Positions 41,893 to 53,098 of a stretch of 64,000 nucleotides of DNA are shown here, in pieces. The position numbers were made by a program, and so were the translations under genes. The DNA is taken from assembly GCF_026914185.1 (NCBI RefSeq), contig NC_070564.1, forward strand, positions 1,364,001 to 1,428,000, written 5' to 3'. Source of the stretch: Puccinia triticina (Eukaryota > Basidiomycota > Pucciniomycetes > Pucciniales > Pucciniaceae). A model generated the notes under the pieces. It made no database searches. It had not been told where the DNA came from and worked only from the letters and a program-made list of their open reading frames with translations. Within the stretch, counting starts at the first letter, position 1. Each line of letters opens with the position of its first letter.

Positions 41893-43523
41893 GTAGCGTA
41901 ATAGTTGCATCGTTGGTTCCACCGTGTCTTCACATTGAGGACAAGGGCTTTTGAGCTGCTTTCCGTTTGCACTTTGGGGGCTGTCATACTAGTTTCGGTA
42001 TTTCCTCTTGAGGATGAGAGACGCTTGTACTTCGATGGATCCATGTGTAAAGTACCAACTGAGGCCATGATTCCTTGAAACTGCTGACTACGTTGCGGAG
42101 TAGCCCGGACAAAGACGGTTAGACCATGAACACGTGAAATAACGGTCTTGAGATTGACATTGCTTCCTTCGGCCATGCAAGGAGTTACAGCCTGACTGAG
42201 TGTGAGGATTGTCCATCTGATCCAGCTTTATCTCAGCTTTGGCCTCTTCAGGCTCAAGACCAAAGGGTTCAAGTCTGTCCTTTGCAGCAAGATTGATGAC
42301 ATGAGCCATGCATCCCAACAGATGTTCAGATGCATAGAATCCACCGCCTAGTAGTTCTTCAATTCTTGTCGCAAGGGTGGAATTATTGCTTGCATTATTG
42401 GAGGTGATGCTTACTAGCTTTTCTGTGATTTTGTACTGGTCCAGGAAATCAATAAGGACTTTGGCAAAGTTGACTCCAGCATGAGAACCTGGATTATAAT
42501 GGGTAGAAAATCACACTTATTCAAGCTGTGAAATTTTTTGTTCCATTTTGATTGTGGACTTACCCTGAACTTCAGGCATGGCTACCACAACATCAACCAA
42601 TTCCCAGTTTGCTGTAATTGCATGAGCCATGATTCCCAGGAACGCAGCGGTATTTGGCGAAGTCCAAGCATCGAGAGTAACTCCAATATGTTTGACATTT
42701 TTGAAAATGTTGACCAGATGAGAGGTGTGAGACTTGTTCAAGTAGTGCACCTCCGTTGCAATTGTTTTCCGGGAAAAAATCATGTTAACAAGCCTTACCA
42801 TTGGATTCGAAAGAGACATTAGATCCCGGAAAGATTGTTGTTCAACAAACAAAAATGGCAATTAGGCATCCGCAACAAGATAAGCAAGTGCTTTCTTTAG
42901 AGAGTTTGATGTGAGATTGTTGTTGGAATTCTAGAAAAAAAAAAAAAAATAATTAAACATAATACCTGGACCTTGAAGGTTAGAATATCTTACTTACCAT
43001 TTCATTTTTCTGCTTTTTTTATCATTGCTCCAATGTTTTGCAGACCAGCTTCCACTTTACTGGGGTTGAGTATCTGATGTATCCAGAATAAATTCTGACT
43101 CATAGATTTGGTGCTAGAGCTTTTGTCACGGGCCAGCAAAGTGTTGCACAATCAACCATTTTTCTTCAAAATAGCTGTACAGCGTACTTTATCCTCCTTT
43201 GGATCATCAACAAAATACTTCCACGCCCGTGACTTGCGGGTTGGCTGGGAAGTTTGAGGCGCTTTTGGAGGGGACGGCGGGTTATCTTCTGGAGCGGAGT
43301 GTTTTTTTGACATTGTGTTGCTGGTATCAATCTCAATTCTCTGCTGGGAAAATCTTTCTACACGCCCTGGAGCAGTGCAACTGCCGGTCCCCGCGGGTGC
43401 TACCCAATATCCGTTGGATAGTGCCTGGGATTAGCGAATTTGATAACCGAGCTCGGGTATACCCGCAGGGGACCAGCGCGGGATGCCCTCTAGGCCTTGG
43501 ATATCACCCGGGGCCCAGCCCTA
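41893..43523 (-). pseudogene. hAT transposase gene 3, truncated
   Basis: From ATG 43313 (MSKKHSAPEDNPPSPP) on the minus strand: BED finger (SRAWKYFVDDPKEDKVRC), then a TGA where TCGA to TTGA explains the stop, LARDKSSSTKSM, the core (HIGVTLDAWTSPNTAAFLGIM; ITSNNASNNSTLATRIEELL; HLLGCMAHVINLAAKDRL) and LNVKTRWN, where it ends against the TAGC-rich block. The C-terminal dimerisation region is missing. The right end is likely 43523, where TAGGGCTGGGCC (minus strand) looks like a hAT terminus. Not functional. Confidence 0.75.
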
Positions 43524-43529
43524 CTCAGA

Positions 43530-43875
43530 GATGTAAGAACACGGAATAGGGAACAGGAAAGGGGCTCAGACATGTAAGGACTCGGAAAGGATGGGACTTG
43601 ACTCGGATAGGGAAAAGGAAAGAGGCTCAGGCATGTAAGGACTCAGAATGGACGGACTGGAAGGCACTTGGAGGAATAAAACAGGACTTGGACATGTATT
43701 GGGCTTGAAGGCACTTGGAAAGGACTTGGACTTGTACTTGAAGGCACTCAGACATGTATTGGACTCAGGATTGGAATTGAAGGCACTCCAATTGAATTGA
43801 AGGCACTCGGACATGTATTGGACTCAGACTTGGAGTTGAAGGCACTTGGATTGAGCACTTGGAAAGGACTTGAAT
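43530..43875. repeat. Degenerate minisatellite
   Basis: Irregular tandem units built from GGCACTYGGA, ACATGTATTGGACTC and AAGGACTTGGA, with lengths of about 15-45 bp. Shadow ORFs run through it on both strands. Confidence 0.75.
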
Positions 43876-44879
43876 TCATTGGGTTGGCACACAGTATCTG
43901 CATTGGCGGTATAACTTGTAGCACAACTTGGCTGTTATTGTTTCACCAGCAACTTGGCGGATCTCCCATTCTGGGTTGTTGGTGTGATTCAAGAGCTGTG
44001 AGGCCCTCAAGTGCTGCTTGATTGCCGCAAAAAAGAGTTTGATTGGGTTCAACTCCGGGCAATAGGGCGGCAGGAAAAGAAGTCATACCCCGGCGGCATG
44101 GCAAAGCTCTTGGACATGATTGCCTTGATGGATCGCCGCGTTGTTGGCCACAAGGACCAAGTTCACATCTGGGTACCTATTCATTCAAGGGAGCTAAAAT
44201 GAAAGGTTTATATTAGAAAGGATAGGGAGATGATAAGGAAAAAGACTCACCAAGTTAAATTCAAGGAAGTGTTCAAACTTCTGACCATTGAACGTCTTGG
44301 CTGTAGTGGTGAGGGCCACAAGTCCATCAATCAAGATGGCTGGGAGTAAGCTGAGGCAATCTGGGTTCTGGTTGACTCTGAACCTTGCCGAGGGGGTTCC
44401 TTTTTTGGACCTCACATATGTTCAGAGGAGATCCTTGTCTGCAAAGGAGCTCTCATCTGAGCAGGATAAGAGACAAAAATGGTTTGTCAGCTGATACCAT
44501 TGAAAAGAGAATCAATCGGCTTACCGGTGAAGACCAAGAATTCCGCAGGGTAGTGCTCCATGCGTTCAACATACATATACTTTGCTGTGAGGGACTTGCG
44601 GATATTCTTTGTGTCTGGTTTTTTCAATGTGATCAAGAGTTTCTCAACAAGAGTCCTGTGAACACCTGAGGTACTCAGGAGTACACCAGAAGAGTTGTAC
44701 AAGACGCTATCAAGAGGCCTTGCTTTGCCATTTGGATGATTGTGATTTTGGTTGCGGCGGAGTGGGGGCAATAAGCCATCAAGAGATGATGGTGGGTTTG
44801 GCAAGGTTGGTGTTGGTGGGTTTGACAAGGTTGGTGTTGGTGGGTTTGGTAATATGGTGCTTGGGTCAGTGGTCATCAT
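43876..44879 (-). pseudogene. Mariner-type transposase relic with CpG-decay mutations
   Basis: Minus-strand exons encode an N-terminus (KYMYVERMEHYPAEFLVFTG), the first catalytic part (FTD|ESSFADKDLL), RFRVNQNPDCLSLLPAILIDG, and the end VLVANNAAIHQGNH..LLFLPPYCPELNPIKLFF. Compared with the intact element at 48.5-49.6 kb (MDNAQIHH, NPIEKGF), the second catalytic D is now N and the E is now K. There are also TGA stops after KDLL and after AAGV. All four changes are C to T or G to A at what would have been CpG. A dead DDE-family enzyme. Confidence 0.8.
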
Positions 44880-45768
44880 ATCATATGACCGCTGTGTTGG
44901 TCCAAAACCGGGTCAGAAACAGCGGAATTAAAGCTGTCATATGCACCATAAATACATACTTCGTAAATCCAAACAGTGTAAAAATCCAAGATATTTTCAA
45001 GACAATATCCAAGTTTATTAAAACCACAGTTTCACAGAAACTGACTTCATGGGTTCATGCTGCATTTCATTGAAATTGCAGGCCAAAAAATAAAAAGTTT
45101 GGTATTTGTGTTTTTTAAGTTTAAAAAGTTCAAGTTTGTTTTTTTGTTTGAGTTTAGAGTTGTTTTTTTAAGTGTAAATCTTTGGTTTTGTTTGAGTTTA
45201 TTTTATTTTTTTGTGTGTTTTGATTGTGGTCATATTTTTTGTTTTGTGTGAGTTTGAAGTTTAAATTTTTGTTCAAGATTAGAATTTTTGTTTTTTCAAA
45301 TCAAGAAGGGGCCTACTCAAGTGAAATAGGGGGCCTTCAGGGAGGGGGTGGGACGAAACCAGATCCCCTGGGGGGACAAACAGCTTCACCCCAGTCCTTT
45401 AAGTATCTCCCAGCTCGCATATGACACCAGGTCCAATCACCTACTCACATGAGTAGGGTCAAGGCGTAGTGGTAACCTATATAGGGCGCGGGTGCGCACT
45501 TAGGTTTCGTGGAATTGTGATATGCAATTCTCTCAATTCATAAGCTTTTAGATACACTCAATTAAGACAGCGCTACAGTGTCGCTTCTAGACATGTTCAG
45601 TGACAGGTGTCACCTAGGTGGTCCCAAGTACCAGGCCTAATAGGGCCGGTCCTCCAAGACCACCGTGTGTGGGTTAGGGTTAAAAGGGGGCGCGAGCGCT
45701 TTGGCTGAAAGCCTAGCCCAGAACCTGGAGCTCCAAGGGGAGATGCCGTAGCGCCACATTTGTGGGTA
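44880..45768. other. AT-rich and unassigned interval
   Basis: T-rich low-complexity sequence at 45.08-45.30 kb (TTTTTGTTTGAGTTT-like words), then a GC-richer stretch to the mariner-type element. No gene is supported. Confidence 0.4.
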
Positions 45769-45974
45769 CAGCTAACCCAGGAGAGCTTGCAACTTGGCGC
45801 GCAAACTCCGAGACTTTGTGCCGCAGCGGCCAGACTTGTCCGCAGCTCCAGACATCCGTGCGCGCGGACCGTGCCCGGGGGAACCCGGGGGAGGAGCCTG
45901 CAGGAGAGCTGCCTGCCGCCGACCCAAACCCTGCCTGCCGCCACCACCAACCCACCACCCACCACCGCCGAATC
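45769..45974 (+). repeat. Left terminal inverted repeat
   Basis: 206 bp, ending in CCGAATC before the two arms diverge. GC-rich with CCCGGGGGAACCCGGGG and repeated CCACC words. ORFs across it mirror those of the right TIR and are shadows. Confidence 0.92.
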
Positions 45975-46163
45975 CATCAACCCCGCCACCGCCACCCCCA
46001 GTAAAATCAACCCCAACGGTCCTTTGGAACCATTGTGCCATTGGGGAACAATCCAACACGCGTGAGTTATTTTGGTTTATCATCATCATGTGTGGGCCTT
46101 TTCTCACCACGAACTAATTTCTATGCCGCAATTGATCATTTCCGTAAAAGTAGCAGGTTCGGG

Positions 46164-47972
46164 ATGGACAATAACTCCCGTTATCGTTCAGTTTCACCGT
46201 CCGAATACCGCGAATGGTTCCACCACCCACTGACACCGCCTGCCGACAGACACGTGCCCTCGCTTTTTGATGGCACTGCTCACTTGGTCGCGGATCGCAA
46301 CCGCCGCCGGGACGCCTTCATACGAAGCCAGCAAAGACCGTCTCACGTCGACCCATCACTCTCGGGCTTACCTCCAGCTTCACCAGCCACCAGCCGATCG
46401 AGCGCAGCCACCAGCCGATCGAGCGACTTGATACTATCTCAATCATTGGCTACCAACTCTCAACAACACAGCCAGGCACTTCCCAATCGTGCAGGATCCA
46501 CTTCGGGCCGCCCTGAGGTTCCCATAAGTATCGAGTTCATCCTATTTACGCCCCTTCCCAAACCTCCTGCTGCAAACCCCCGCAAGCGACGAAGCCTAGC
46601 TGGTTCCATTGGCCCCCAATACAATAAAGTCGAATCGGAACCTGGTAAGCTGATGATCAACTGGGACACTCACAACTACGATCTCGAGAGTTTCAAAGCT
46701 GCGGCAATCAATGAGATTGAACACAGCGAAGACGAGGGGCTTGGATTCTTTGCCCGAGCCCAAGCTCTAAAAGGTAACATTGTTTGGAATGCGATTATCC
46801 CAAATGGACGTGTGTTTTCAGCAGCCCAAAAAAAAAGAATCGATTCCGATGAGATATTCACCCAGTTCCTCCTGGTTGCCGAGGGCACTCCGGAAAGCCG
46901 CCAGATTATATGTCGCTTGGTCCAGAAAGATCCGATAGTTGTAGCTCAGGTAAGTGGCTTTTTCCTGTCCACCTCAACCCAGTCGGAATGTCTCATTGAC
47001 CTCATTTTGTGTGATATTTTAGAAAGAATCTGCCTACAAATACCTCAGGACCATGCATGCCGGTCCCAGCTCTGAAGAAACTCCATCCGATGGGCCCTCC
47101 GCAGGTGCACAGGAAGCGGCTTCCCTCACGGACTTGGTGCAGCAACTTGGCTGTATCCACGAACCCGCTGAACACCTGACTAGAAGTCACGAGGTCGGCG
47201 TGTTCATCAATCCCGAGAACCCCAACGAGTTTTTCAAGATGACTCCCAAGCGAATTGCTATGTGGGCCAAAGCGATTGTGAGTGTGTTCTATTCCCTTTA
47301 TTCCCTTGGGATGTATGGCTGAGGATCTGATCTGACTGCTCATGAGATTCATAGAAGACCAACCCCGGCCAAGTCACCCTCCGTGTTCCCCCAAAATCGG
47401 ACAGCTTTCAATTTCAGACCAAGGAGGATGTACCGCCGCCTCAAGCTCCAGTTCACCCCACACTTCCAGCTCTCGTTTCGGCCGCGTTTCAGTATCCAAC
47501 AACGTTGGCCGGATTCAAATATCCAACACAGTTTGGATTTTCAATGCCTCCGGGAGTGTTCTTGAACCCAATGCAACTGGCCGCCTCGCAACTGGCCGCC
47601 TCGCAACTGGCCGCCTCGCAACTGGCCGCCTCGCAACTGGCCGCCTCGAACTCAATGACCGGCCCGACCGGCCCCAGCACCCCAGAACATCCCACCCGGG
47701 CTTTGTCACCAATAACCCCTCCAAGCGGCGAGGACCACAGCCTCGAGGATTTCCTCGAATTTGCACACGTCAATCCAGATTCCCCCGGAGTCATTGAGGG
47801 GATCGGAACCCTTGGGATCACTCACTGGACTATGTTCAAGTCCTTCAGTTCTGACGAGCTTGCCAGCAGAGGTATCCCCGAAGGCCCCGCCCGATCCATT
47901 GTCTCATCTGCAAAGAAATATGCGCATCACTTAATGAAGGTTTCTAGAAACCAGGGTTCTAGAAACCAATAA
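46164..47972 (+). CDS. Transposon partner protein with C-terminal SAM-like domain
   Basis: Exons 46164-46949, 47023-47277, 47355-47972 join in phase (introns 73 and 77 nt), giving about 552 residues from ATG 46164 (MDNNSRYRSVSPSEY). The N-terminal third is Ser/Pro/Arg-rich. Then a folded-looking part (KLMINWDTHNYDLESFKA..EDEGLGFFARAQALKGN..SRQIICRLVQKDP). The third exon has five 15-bp repeats giving QLAAS units (about 47575-47650), and it ends with EDFLEFAHVNPDSPGV..LGITHWTMF..LSxxELASRGIPEGPARSI, whose helix pattern fits a SAM-like domain. No catalytic motif. It lies tail to tail with the transposase and inside the same TIRs. A role in targeting, DNA binding or regulation of the transposase is inference; the protein is not one I recognise. 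Confidence 0.75.
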
Positions 47973-48517
47973 GTATCTTACTCCCCCGATCCATTCTTAT
48001 GTACTCCTTTTCCTTATTTTTTCAAAGTCATCAATACATTGTAGCTCCAGCATTCTAGCCTCCTTCCGACCATCTCTTTATGTAAATTCTAACCTCCTTC
48101 CAACCATCTCTTTTTGTAAATAAAACTGGTTAACGTTGTTATAATCAATAGTCCATTTGAAGGAGCAATCAATAGTCCATTTGATTGGTCCAAGATGAGT
48201 TTGCGCATCACATGGGTCTCTTGGAACGGGAGGATCTCAGCAGACCCGTTTTCCCAATGAAGTCTCAATCTTGTGGTGGATCTCAGCAGACCCGTTTTCC
48301 CAATGAAGTCTCAATCTTGTGGTTAATTACATCCGGAGTCAGATAAATATGCAGAAAAACCGAATGTTAAGTCAAAGAATCGAGCACATTGATTACAAAG
48401 TAATGTTACAAAGAATTGAGCAAGTTGTTTATCAATACAAAAAAACGGGCAGCCGGTAGTCAAAAAAACGGGCAGCCGGTAGTCAAAAAAACGGGCAGCC
48501 GGTAGTCCGGGGATCCA
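47973..48517. other. Interval between convergent genes with tandem repeats
   Basis: Holds three separate tandem duplications: a pair around CCTCCTTCCRACCATCTCTT (48058-48120), a 46-bp pair starting GGATCTCAGCAGACCCG (48232-48323), and a 23-bp triplet CAAAAAAACGGGCAGCCGGT (48438-48506). It presumably carries both 3 prime untranslated regions. Confidence 0.7.
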
Positions 48518-49621
48518 TTAATCGGTGTAACCAGACCCTTGGAACAGGCCTCGCATGAGTTCGTCGGTGAAAACAAGCCTTGCAAAGTCCTCGATTGCCT
48601 CCCCATCGGTTTCGCCCCCATCAAGTTCGCCATATTGTCTGAGTGATGATTTTAACACACTAAAACCCTTTTCAATTGGGTTCAGGTCGGGGGAGTAGGC
48701 CGGAAGATAGATCAGCAGACAGCCGTGATCCTCGACTATGCGTTCGATGTTCCCGTTGTGATGGATTTGCGCATTATCCATCACAACAATGCTTTGGGGT
48801 CCTGGGTATGGATTCATATTTGGAAGCTTCAAAAAAAAAAGTGGTCAGTTAGGATGCCGCGCGCAGAATCCATCAAGCTACTCACCAACACATGCTCTAA
48901 GTATGTCTCGAAATCGATTCGCTTGACAGTTTCAGACTGTATCATCACTGCAACCAGCCCGCTCAGGGCCACCGCTGGGATTAAATTGAAGCGGTGGGTA
49001 GCCCGCGCTACCGGGAGCCGTGACGTCCTCTCACCCACTTGAGCCCAACCCCGAGTGCGGATCACTGCATCCAAACATACCCCGCTTTCATCTTTCAGAG
49101 AGGGAGGGTGTTAGCTACTATATACAAATAAAAATTCAGAGAGAGAAGAAATAAAACTGACCAGTGAAGACGAGGCATTCAGGCTCAAAGTTGGCCATCA
49201 AAAGGAGGTACTTGGCTCGTTGAGTCCGGTCTTGATTCGGATTTACCTTACGCATAGTTTTTTGACTCATTTGGAGGCGTCCATGAAGCTCGTTCGAGAT
49301 GGTTTGGACTGAGATTTGGAGGTTGCATTCGGTGGATAGTGCCTGCTGAATTTCTTGTAGGTAGATCGTTGGGTTGTTGGTGACTAGCTCCAAGAGAAAC
49401 AATTGTTCTTCTTCACTGAGAGCCAAAGGGCGCCCCCTTTTTTCGTATGTTTCGGGATCGACGACAACCGAACGAGTCTTTTCGTATAGAACACACCACC
49501 GTCGGAGGGAATCAGAACTAACCTCAGATCCATTTGCCGCGTTGATTTCGGCGAGTGGTTTTCCATCAAGGGCTGCCCGAACAACGATGAATTTGAAGGA
49601 GGCTGAATACTTGACAAACAT
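48518..49621 (-). CDS. Mariner-type DD34E transposase
   Basis: Three exons on the minus strand, 49621-49162, 49091-48886, 48826-48518 (introns 70 and 59 nt), encode about 324 residues from ATG 49621 (MFVKYSASFKFIVV). The N-terminal half has helix-turn-helix-like segments (SVQTISNELHGRLQMSQKT). The catalytic triad is D in FTD|ESGVCLD (split by intron 1), D in IVVMDNAQIHH and E in NPIEKGFSVL. There are 34 residues between the second D and the E, the Tc1 spacing. LPAYSPDLNPIE is the family signature. It would excise and insert the element at TA. Intact, typical length for the family. Confidence 0.93.
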
Positions 49622-49828
49622 GGTGTCTAGAGGAGGGATCAGCTTTGTGACATTCAAGGGAAATCAAATAGGAACATACCTGTGAGAGAATCCAAGCTGC
49701 AATGTCAGTGGCGACTGCTGGGTTTGATGATGGTGGTGGTGGCTGGATTCGACAGCGGCGGTGGATGGAATGGACAACGGGGATGGATGAAATTGGTGGC
49801 GGTGGCAGGCTGGCGTCGCTCGGCAGTC

Positions 49829-50034
49829 GATTCGGCGGTGGTGGGTGGTGGGTTGGTGGTGGCGGCAGGCAGGGTTTGGGTCGGCGGCAGGCAGCTCTCC
49901 TGCAGGCTCCTCCCCCGGGTTCCCCCGGGCACGGTCCGCGCGCACGGATGTCTGGAGCTGCGGACAAGTCTGGCCGCTGCGGCACAAAGTCTCGGAGTTT
50001 GCGCGCCAAGTTGCAAGCTCTCCTGGGTTAGCTG
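49829..50034 (-). repeat. Right terminal inverted repeat
   Basis: Mirror image of 45769-45974 with no mismatch seen, ending GGGTTAGCTG before the TA duplication. Confidence 0.92.
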
Positions 50035-50258
50035 TAAGGCTAATCTCGCCCCTGGAGGCCCCAGGGATAAGGGCGCGCTATAGCGCTCCCAGATTAGAAG
50101 CGCACACCAGAGTGTGCCAGGGTCGGTGCAAGACCCATAACTCAAGACTAAGTAGTCGAGAGCCCCGCACCGACGCTTCCGGTTCCCTATGCCGCAAACG
50201 GCTTCCACAGGGGAGTGTATGTGAGAGGTAGTGGTTCCCATTACTTGACCACCCGAGT

Positions 50259-51476
50259 TCAGGTGCGCTGCCAGGATGCCTCTAGTTCAGATAATAGCTT
50301 CAAAGTAGCTGCCAAGTCGGCCTTGGAGTACTCTCTCAGGTAGAGTTTGTAGCAGTCCGAGATCCAACGGCCTAGTTTGCAAATTTCGTCCGTAGGCACC
50401 CCAACGGCGTATCGCAGAGAGGCACCTCCTACCCGGAAGGAATGACCGGTGATTTCGGCGCAGCCCCTTTTCTTCCAGATTTGGTCCAGTTTACGGCAGA
50501 CCACTCGCTTGGTGAGGTGAACCCTCTCGTCGTTGGTGTAGAACCCGAACAAAGATGTGTCTCGGGGTCCCGCCTCTTTAACTCGCCTTTTGATTGCGGC
50601 TACTGGACAGAGAAGGTGGTTTTGGCTTTGGACGTGGATAGTTTGTACCGCTCCGGGAGCCGAGGTCTTCGCTCCCCGAATGGACAGTGCAGCTGCCTTC
50701 CCCACGGGTGTGTCATAGAACTTGACGTCGGATGTCATCAGTGATGCGGTCCGCCTCGGTTGTCCATCTGCCTTGTCGTAGGTGAGCTCGGAGAGTCGGG
50801 CCATCCCCCAGAAAGCTGTTATCGCTAGATCTAAAACTGCCCGGTCTAGCTTGTCCCCTTCGTGTAGCTCTTCCACTAGGATCACCAGATGTTTGACCAT
50901 AACCGGGGATTTGGAGGGCCGTTTAGGGTGTTCAGCGTCGGCCAGCGCCGCCGCTCGTAGCAGGACTGCGACCCTGGGTTTAGAGTTGAGTGGGTAGTCT
51001 ACGGCGTGGTAGTTGTGCCAGGCTTGAAGGCCATATAGGTACTTGGTTAAGGTCCCAGCCGAGATGTCATGTGCGGTCGGCCTGGCGGGGTTCTTGCCGG
51101 CCCAGCAGCAAAAGCCATATATGTCTGCTGCCTTCAGAGGCAGGATATAGGGGACTTCCGCCTTAGCCGATTTGTATTTAAAGAACTTCCTTGTTGCGGT
51201 GTTGTAATTCAGGAGCGTATTCCATTTGTACCCCGTGAGGAAGTACACCTCATCTTTGGTGGGTTCCTTGTGGACTGACCCGTTTCTGAGAAAGTCTTTG
51301 ATGAGAGCCAAGTCCATTTGGTTTTTTGTTAGGGAACAGTAGATCCACCCAGGCACCAGGACCTGAGCGCTTTTAAATTCTCGAGCAAAGAGGGGGAGCA
51401 AAAACATGTAGGAAGGTATCAGATTAAGGGGGTAGTACAAGTTAGAGACTGGGACAAGTTTCGGTTGTATATACAA
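50259..51476 (-). CDS. DIRS-type tyrosine recombinase
   Basis: About 405 residues as an open frame; the true start is uncertain because the first ATG inside (MDLALIKDF) is 53 residues in and the upstream part may be an exon continuation. The catalytic set of the phage-integrase family is present: R in GMARLSEL (about 227), H-x-x-R in GHSFRVGGAS (about 345-348) and Y in CYKLYLREY (about 379). The remaining part (TLTKYLYGLQAWH; PVAAIKRRV) fits recombinases of DIRS-like retroelements, which insert circular DNA without target duplication. It lies just downstream of RT/RNase H in a shifted frame, the usual DIRS layout. Confidence 0.88.
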   Translation of the reverse strand: MYIQPKLVPVSNLYYPLNLIPSYMFLLPLFAREFKSAQVLVPGWIYCSLTKNQMDLALIKDFLRNGSVHKEPTKDEVYFLTGYKWNTLLNYNTATRKFFKYKSAKAEVPYILPLKAADIYGFCCWAGKNPARPTAHDISAGTLTKYLYGLQAWHNYHAVDYPLNSKPRVAVLLRAAALADAEHPKRPSKSPVMVKHLVILVEELHEGDKLDRAVLDLAITAFWGMARLSELTYDKADGQPRRTASLMTSDVKFYDTPVGKAAALSIRGAKTSAPGAVQTIHVQSQNHLLCPVAAIKRRVKEAGPRDTSLFGFYTNDERVHLTKRVVCRKLDQIWKKRGCAEITGHSFRVGGASLRYAVGVPTDEICKLGRWISDCYKLYLREYSKADLAATLKLLSELEASWQRT

Positions 51477-51484
51477 TTTTTAGA

Positions 51485-53098
51485 TTATTCCTCCGAGGTC
51501 GGGTGAGACATTCTGTCCTCTAAGTCAAGGGGAAGAGGAACGATTAGGCGGTGTTTTACCTCATGACCAGTACGGTCCCCTCTTGATAAGGCATCTGCCC
51601 GATTTTCCGCCGATGTCACTCGTCTCGCGATCAGGTCCACTTGCAGCTCAATGAGGAGGTCCTGGATTGTTTTCCACTCCTCGTTGATGTGGTAGTTGCG
51701 GGATTTCCGACTCCTGATCGCGTGCTCGGTGGTAGTGTTATCCGTCCAGACAATGAGGGTTCTGCCTTGTTTTATTCCTATCATTTGGAGCATTAGGAGG
51801 CCGATGCGGATTGCAACCGTCTCGAGCCAAGCGATGCCTCTTTTTGGTTTATTTTCGCCTTCCCAACCGCTTCTCAGTTTAAATTGGGCCCATTTTCGAC
51901 CGATGGTGACCCCAATACCGTAGCTAGTCGAAGCATCACCCATCCACCCAATTTCGGTTGGGTCCGGGTTCGCAATGAGTCTTGTTTGCTTAAAAGATAG
52001 CAAAGACCTTTGCCAGTACACGAGGTCGTTCCGGACATCCATGGGAAGAGGGAGGGTCTTCTTCCTGTGTACCCAGCTGCACATCCAACGATACAAGCTG
52101 CACAAGTAGCAGCGCAGTTGGGGGAGCATTTACGAGACGTGATTCATGCGGCCGGCTAGGACCTCCGCCTGGTTGAACAAGAACTCTTCTCCAATCACCA
52201 GAAAAGATTCGATTTGCCTGATCCTCTCGAGGAGTTTTTCTTCTGGAAGGCGAACGGTTTTTTCTTTTGCGTTCCAGATGAATCCAATGTATTTCTGTTC
52301 GACTTTGAACGGAGAGATCTTCAATGGGTTTGTTCTTACTCCGAGCTCGTCTGATCTAGCGACAATATCGTCCATTTCAACGGTTGAATCAATTTCCTTT
52401 ATGAAAAGGTTGTCGTCCACCCAACGAAAAACATTGACTAGGTCGAACTCTGCCATCATTATCTGTTTCCATGCGTCGGCCGGTCTACCAAAAGATCCGC
52501 AGCCGGCGACTCCGCCAAAGGCTATTCGCGTGTCAATGATGATTTGGCCGTTAAAGTCTTTTAACATGAGGAACGGCCACTGGCTGGGGGCAGTTGGGAT
52601 TTGCCTGTAGGCTTTTTCCCAATCAAATATCGCCATCAGCGCTGGTTTTGTCCTGTTGCGGAGGAACTTTGAGACCGCTTTGAAATCGTCCCATGTGGTC
52701 TGGAAATCTTCTTTTGCCACCAATGAGTTTACGGACGGGATCTTTCTGTTGTCATGGGGAAAAGATAGGTCGTTGATTGCTCTCATTGAACCGTCTCCGT
52801 TCACAACTGCTCCGAGCGGGTTTGTTCTAAAGAATCCGTACCGATCCCATACTTGTTCTGGCGGGAATGGTCCGAACATGCGGCCCGCTTTTATTTCCCT
52901 GGCAATTGACTCTTTGATTTTTGTCCGTGCCAACATTGCTGACTGGTGGTTCGGGGGTGCAAAATATGGTATCGACTCGCCTAGGTTATGGATTGGGATC
53001 CCTTGGTCGAATCCATATCGGAAACCGTGTAATATGTCGTGGAACTCAGTTGTGAGGTTTGCCTTGCATAACGCGGCCTCCCAGGCGTCTATGTTCAT
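51485..53098 (-). pseudogene. DIRS reverse transcriptase-RNase H, one in-frame TAA
   Basis: RT occupies 53098-52130 (start MNIDAWEAALC; the frame may begin further upstream at an exon). Motifs: GSMRAINDLSFPHD, ALMAIFDWEKAYRQIP, IAFGGVAGCGSFGR and catalytic FRWVDDNLF. After AGRMNHVS a TAA at 52130-52132 is followed at once, in the same frame, by MLPQLRCYLCSLYRW and the RNase H part: IGWMGDASTSYGIGV, AWLETVAIRIGL, VWTDNTTTEHAI, SAENRADALSRG. In related elements the frame runs straight through with a basic residue at the stop, so this stop is probably a mutation; readthrough is an alternative. Ends at 51485. Confidence 0.85.

Larger units (their letters stand above)
45769..50034. mobile_element. 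Two-gene mariner-type element with 206-bp TIRs
   Basis: A 4,266-bp element flanked by TA (45767-45768 and 50035-50036). Its 206-bp terminal inverted repeats (45769-45974 and 49829-50034) start CAGCTAACCCAGGAGAGC and appear identical over their whole length. Two intact, convergent, intron-bearing genes lie inside: a 552-residue protein on the plus strand and a 324-residue DD34E transposase on the minus strand. Identical long TIRs and open frames point to recent activity. Ordinary Tc1/mariner elements have one gene and lengths of 1.3-2.4 kb, so this layout is unusual. Confidence 0.92.

Noticed and set aside
43530..43875. Ser-rich protein-coding gene across the minisatellite
   Set aside because: Frames follow the tandem repeat and have no homology or splice structure.
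45760..46117. Several 80-139-residue ORFs on both strands, repeated at 49.7-50.2 kb
   Set aside because: They are readings of the GC-rich 206-bp terminal inverted repeats of the mariner-type element.
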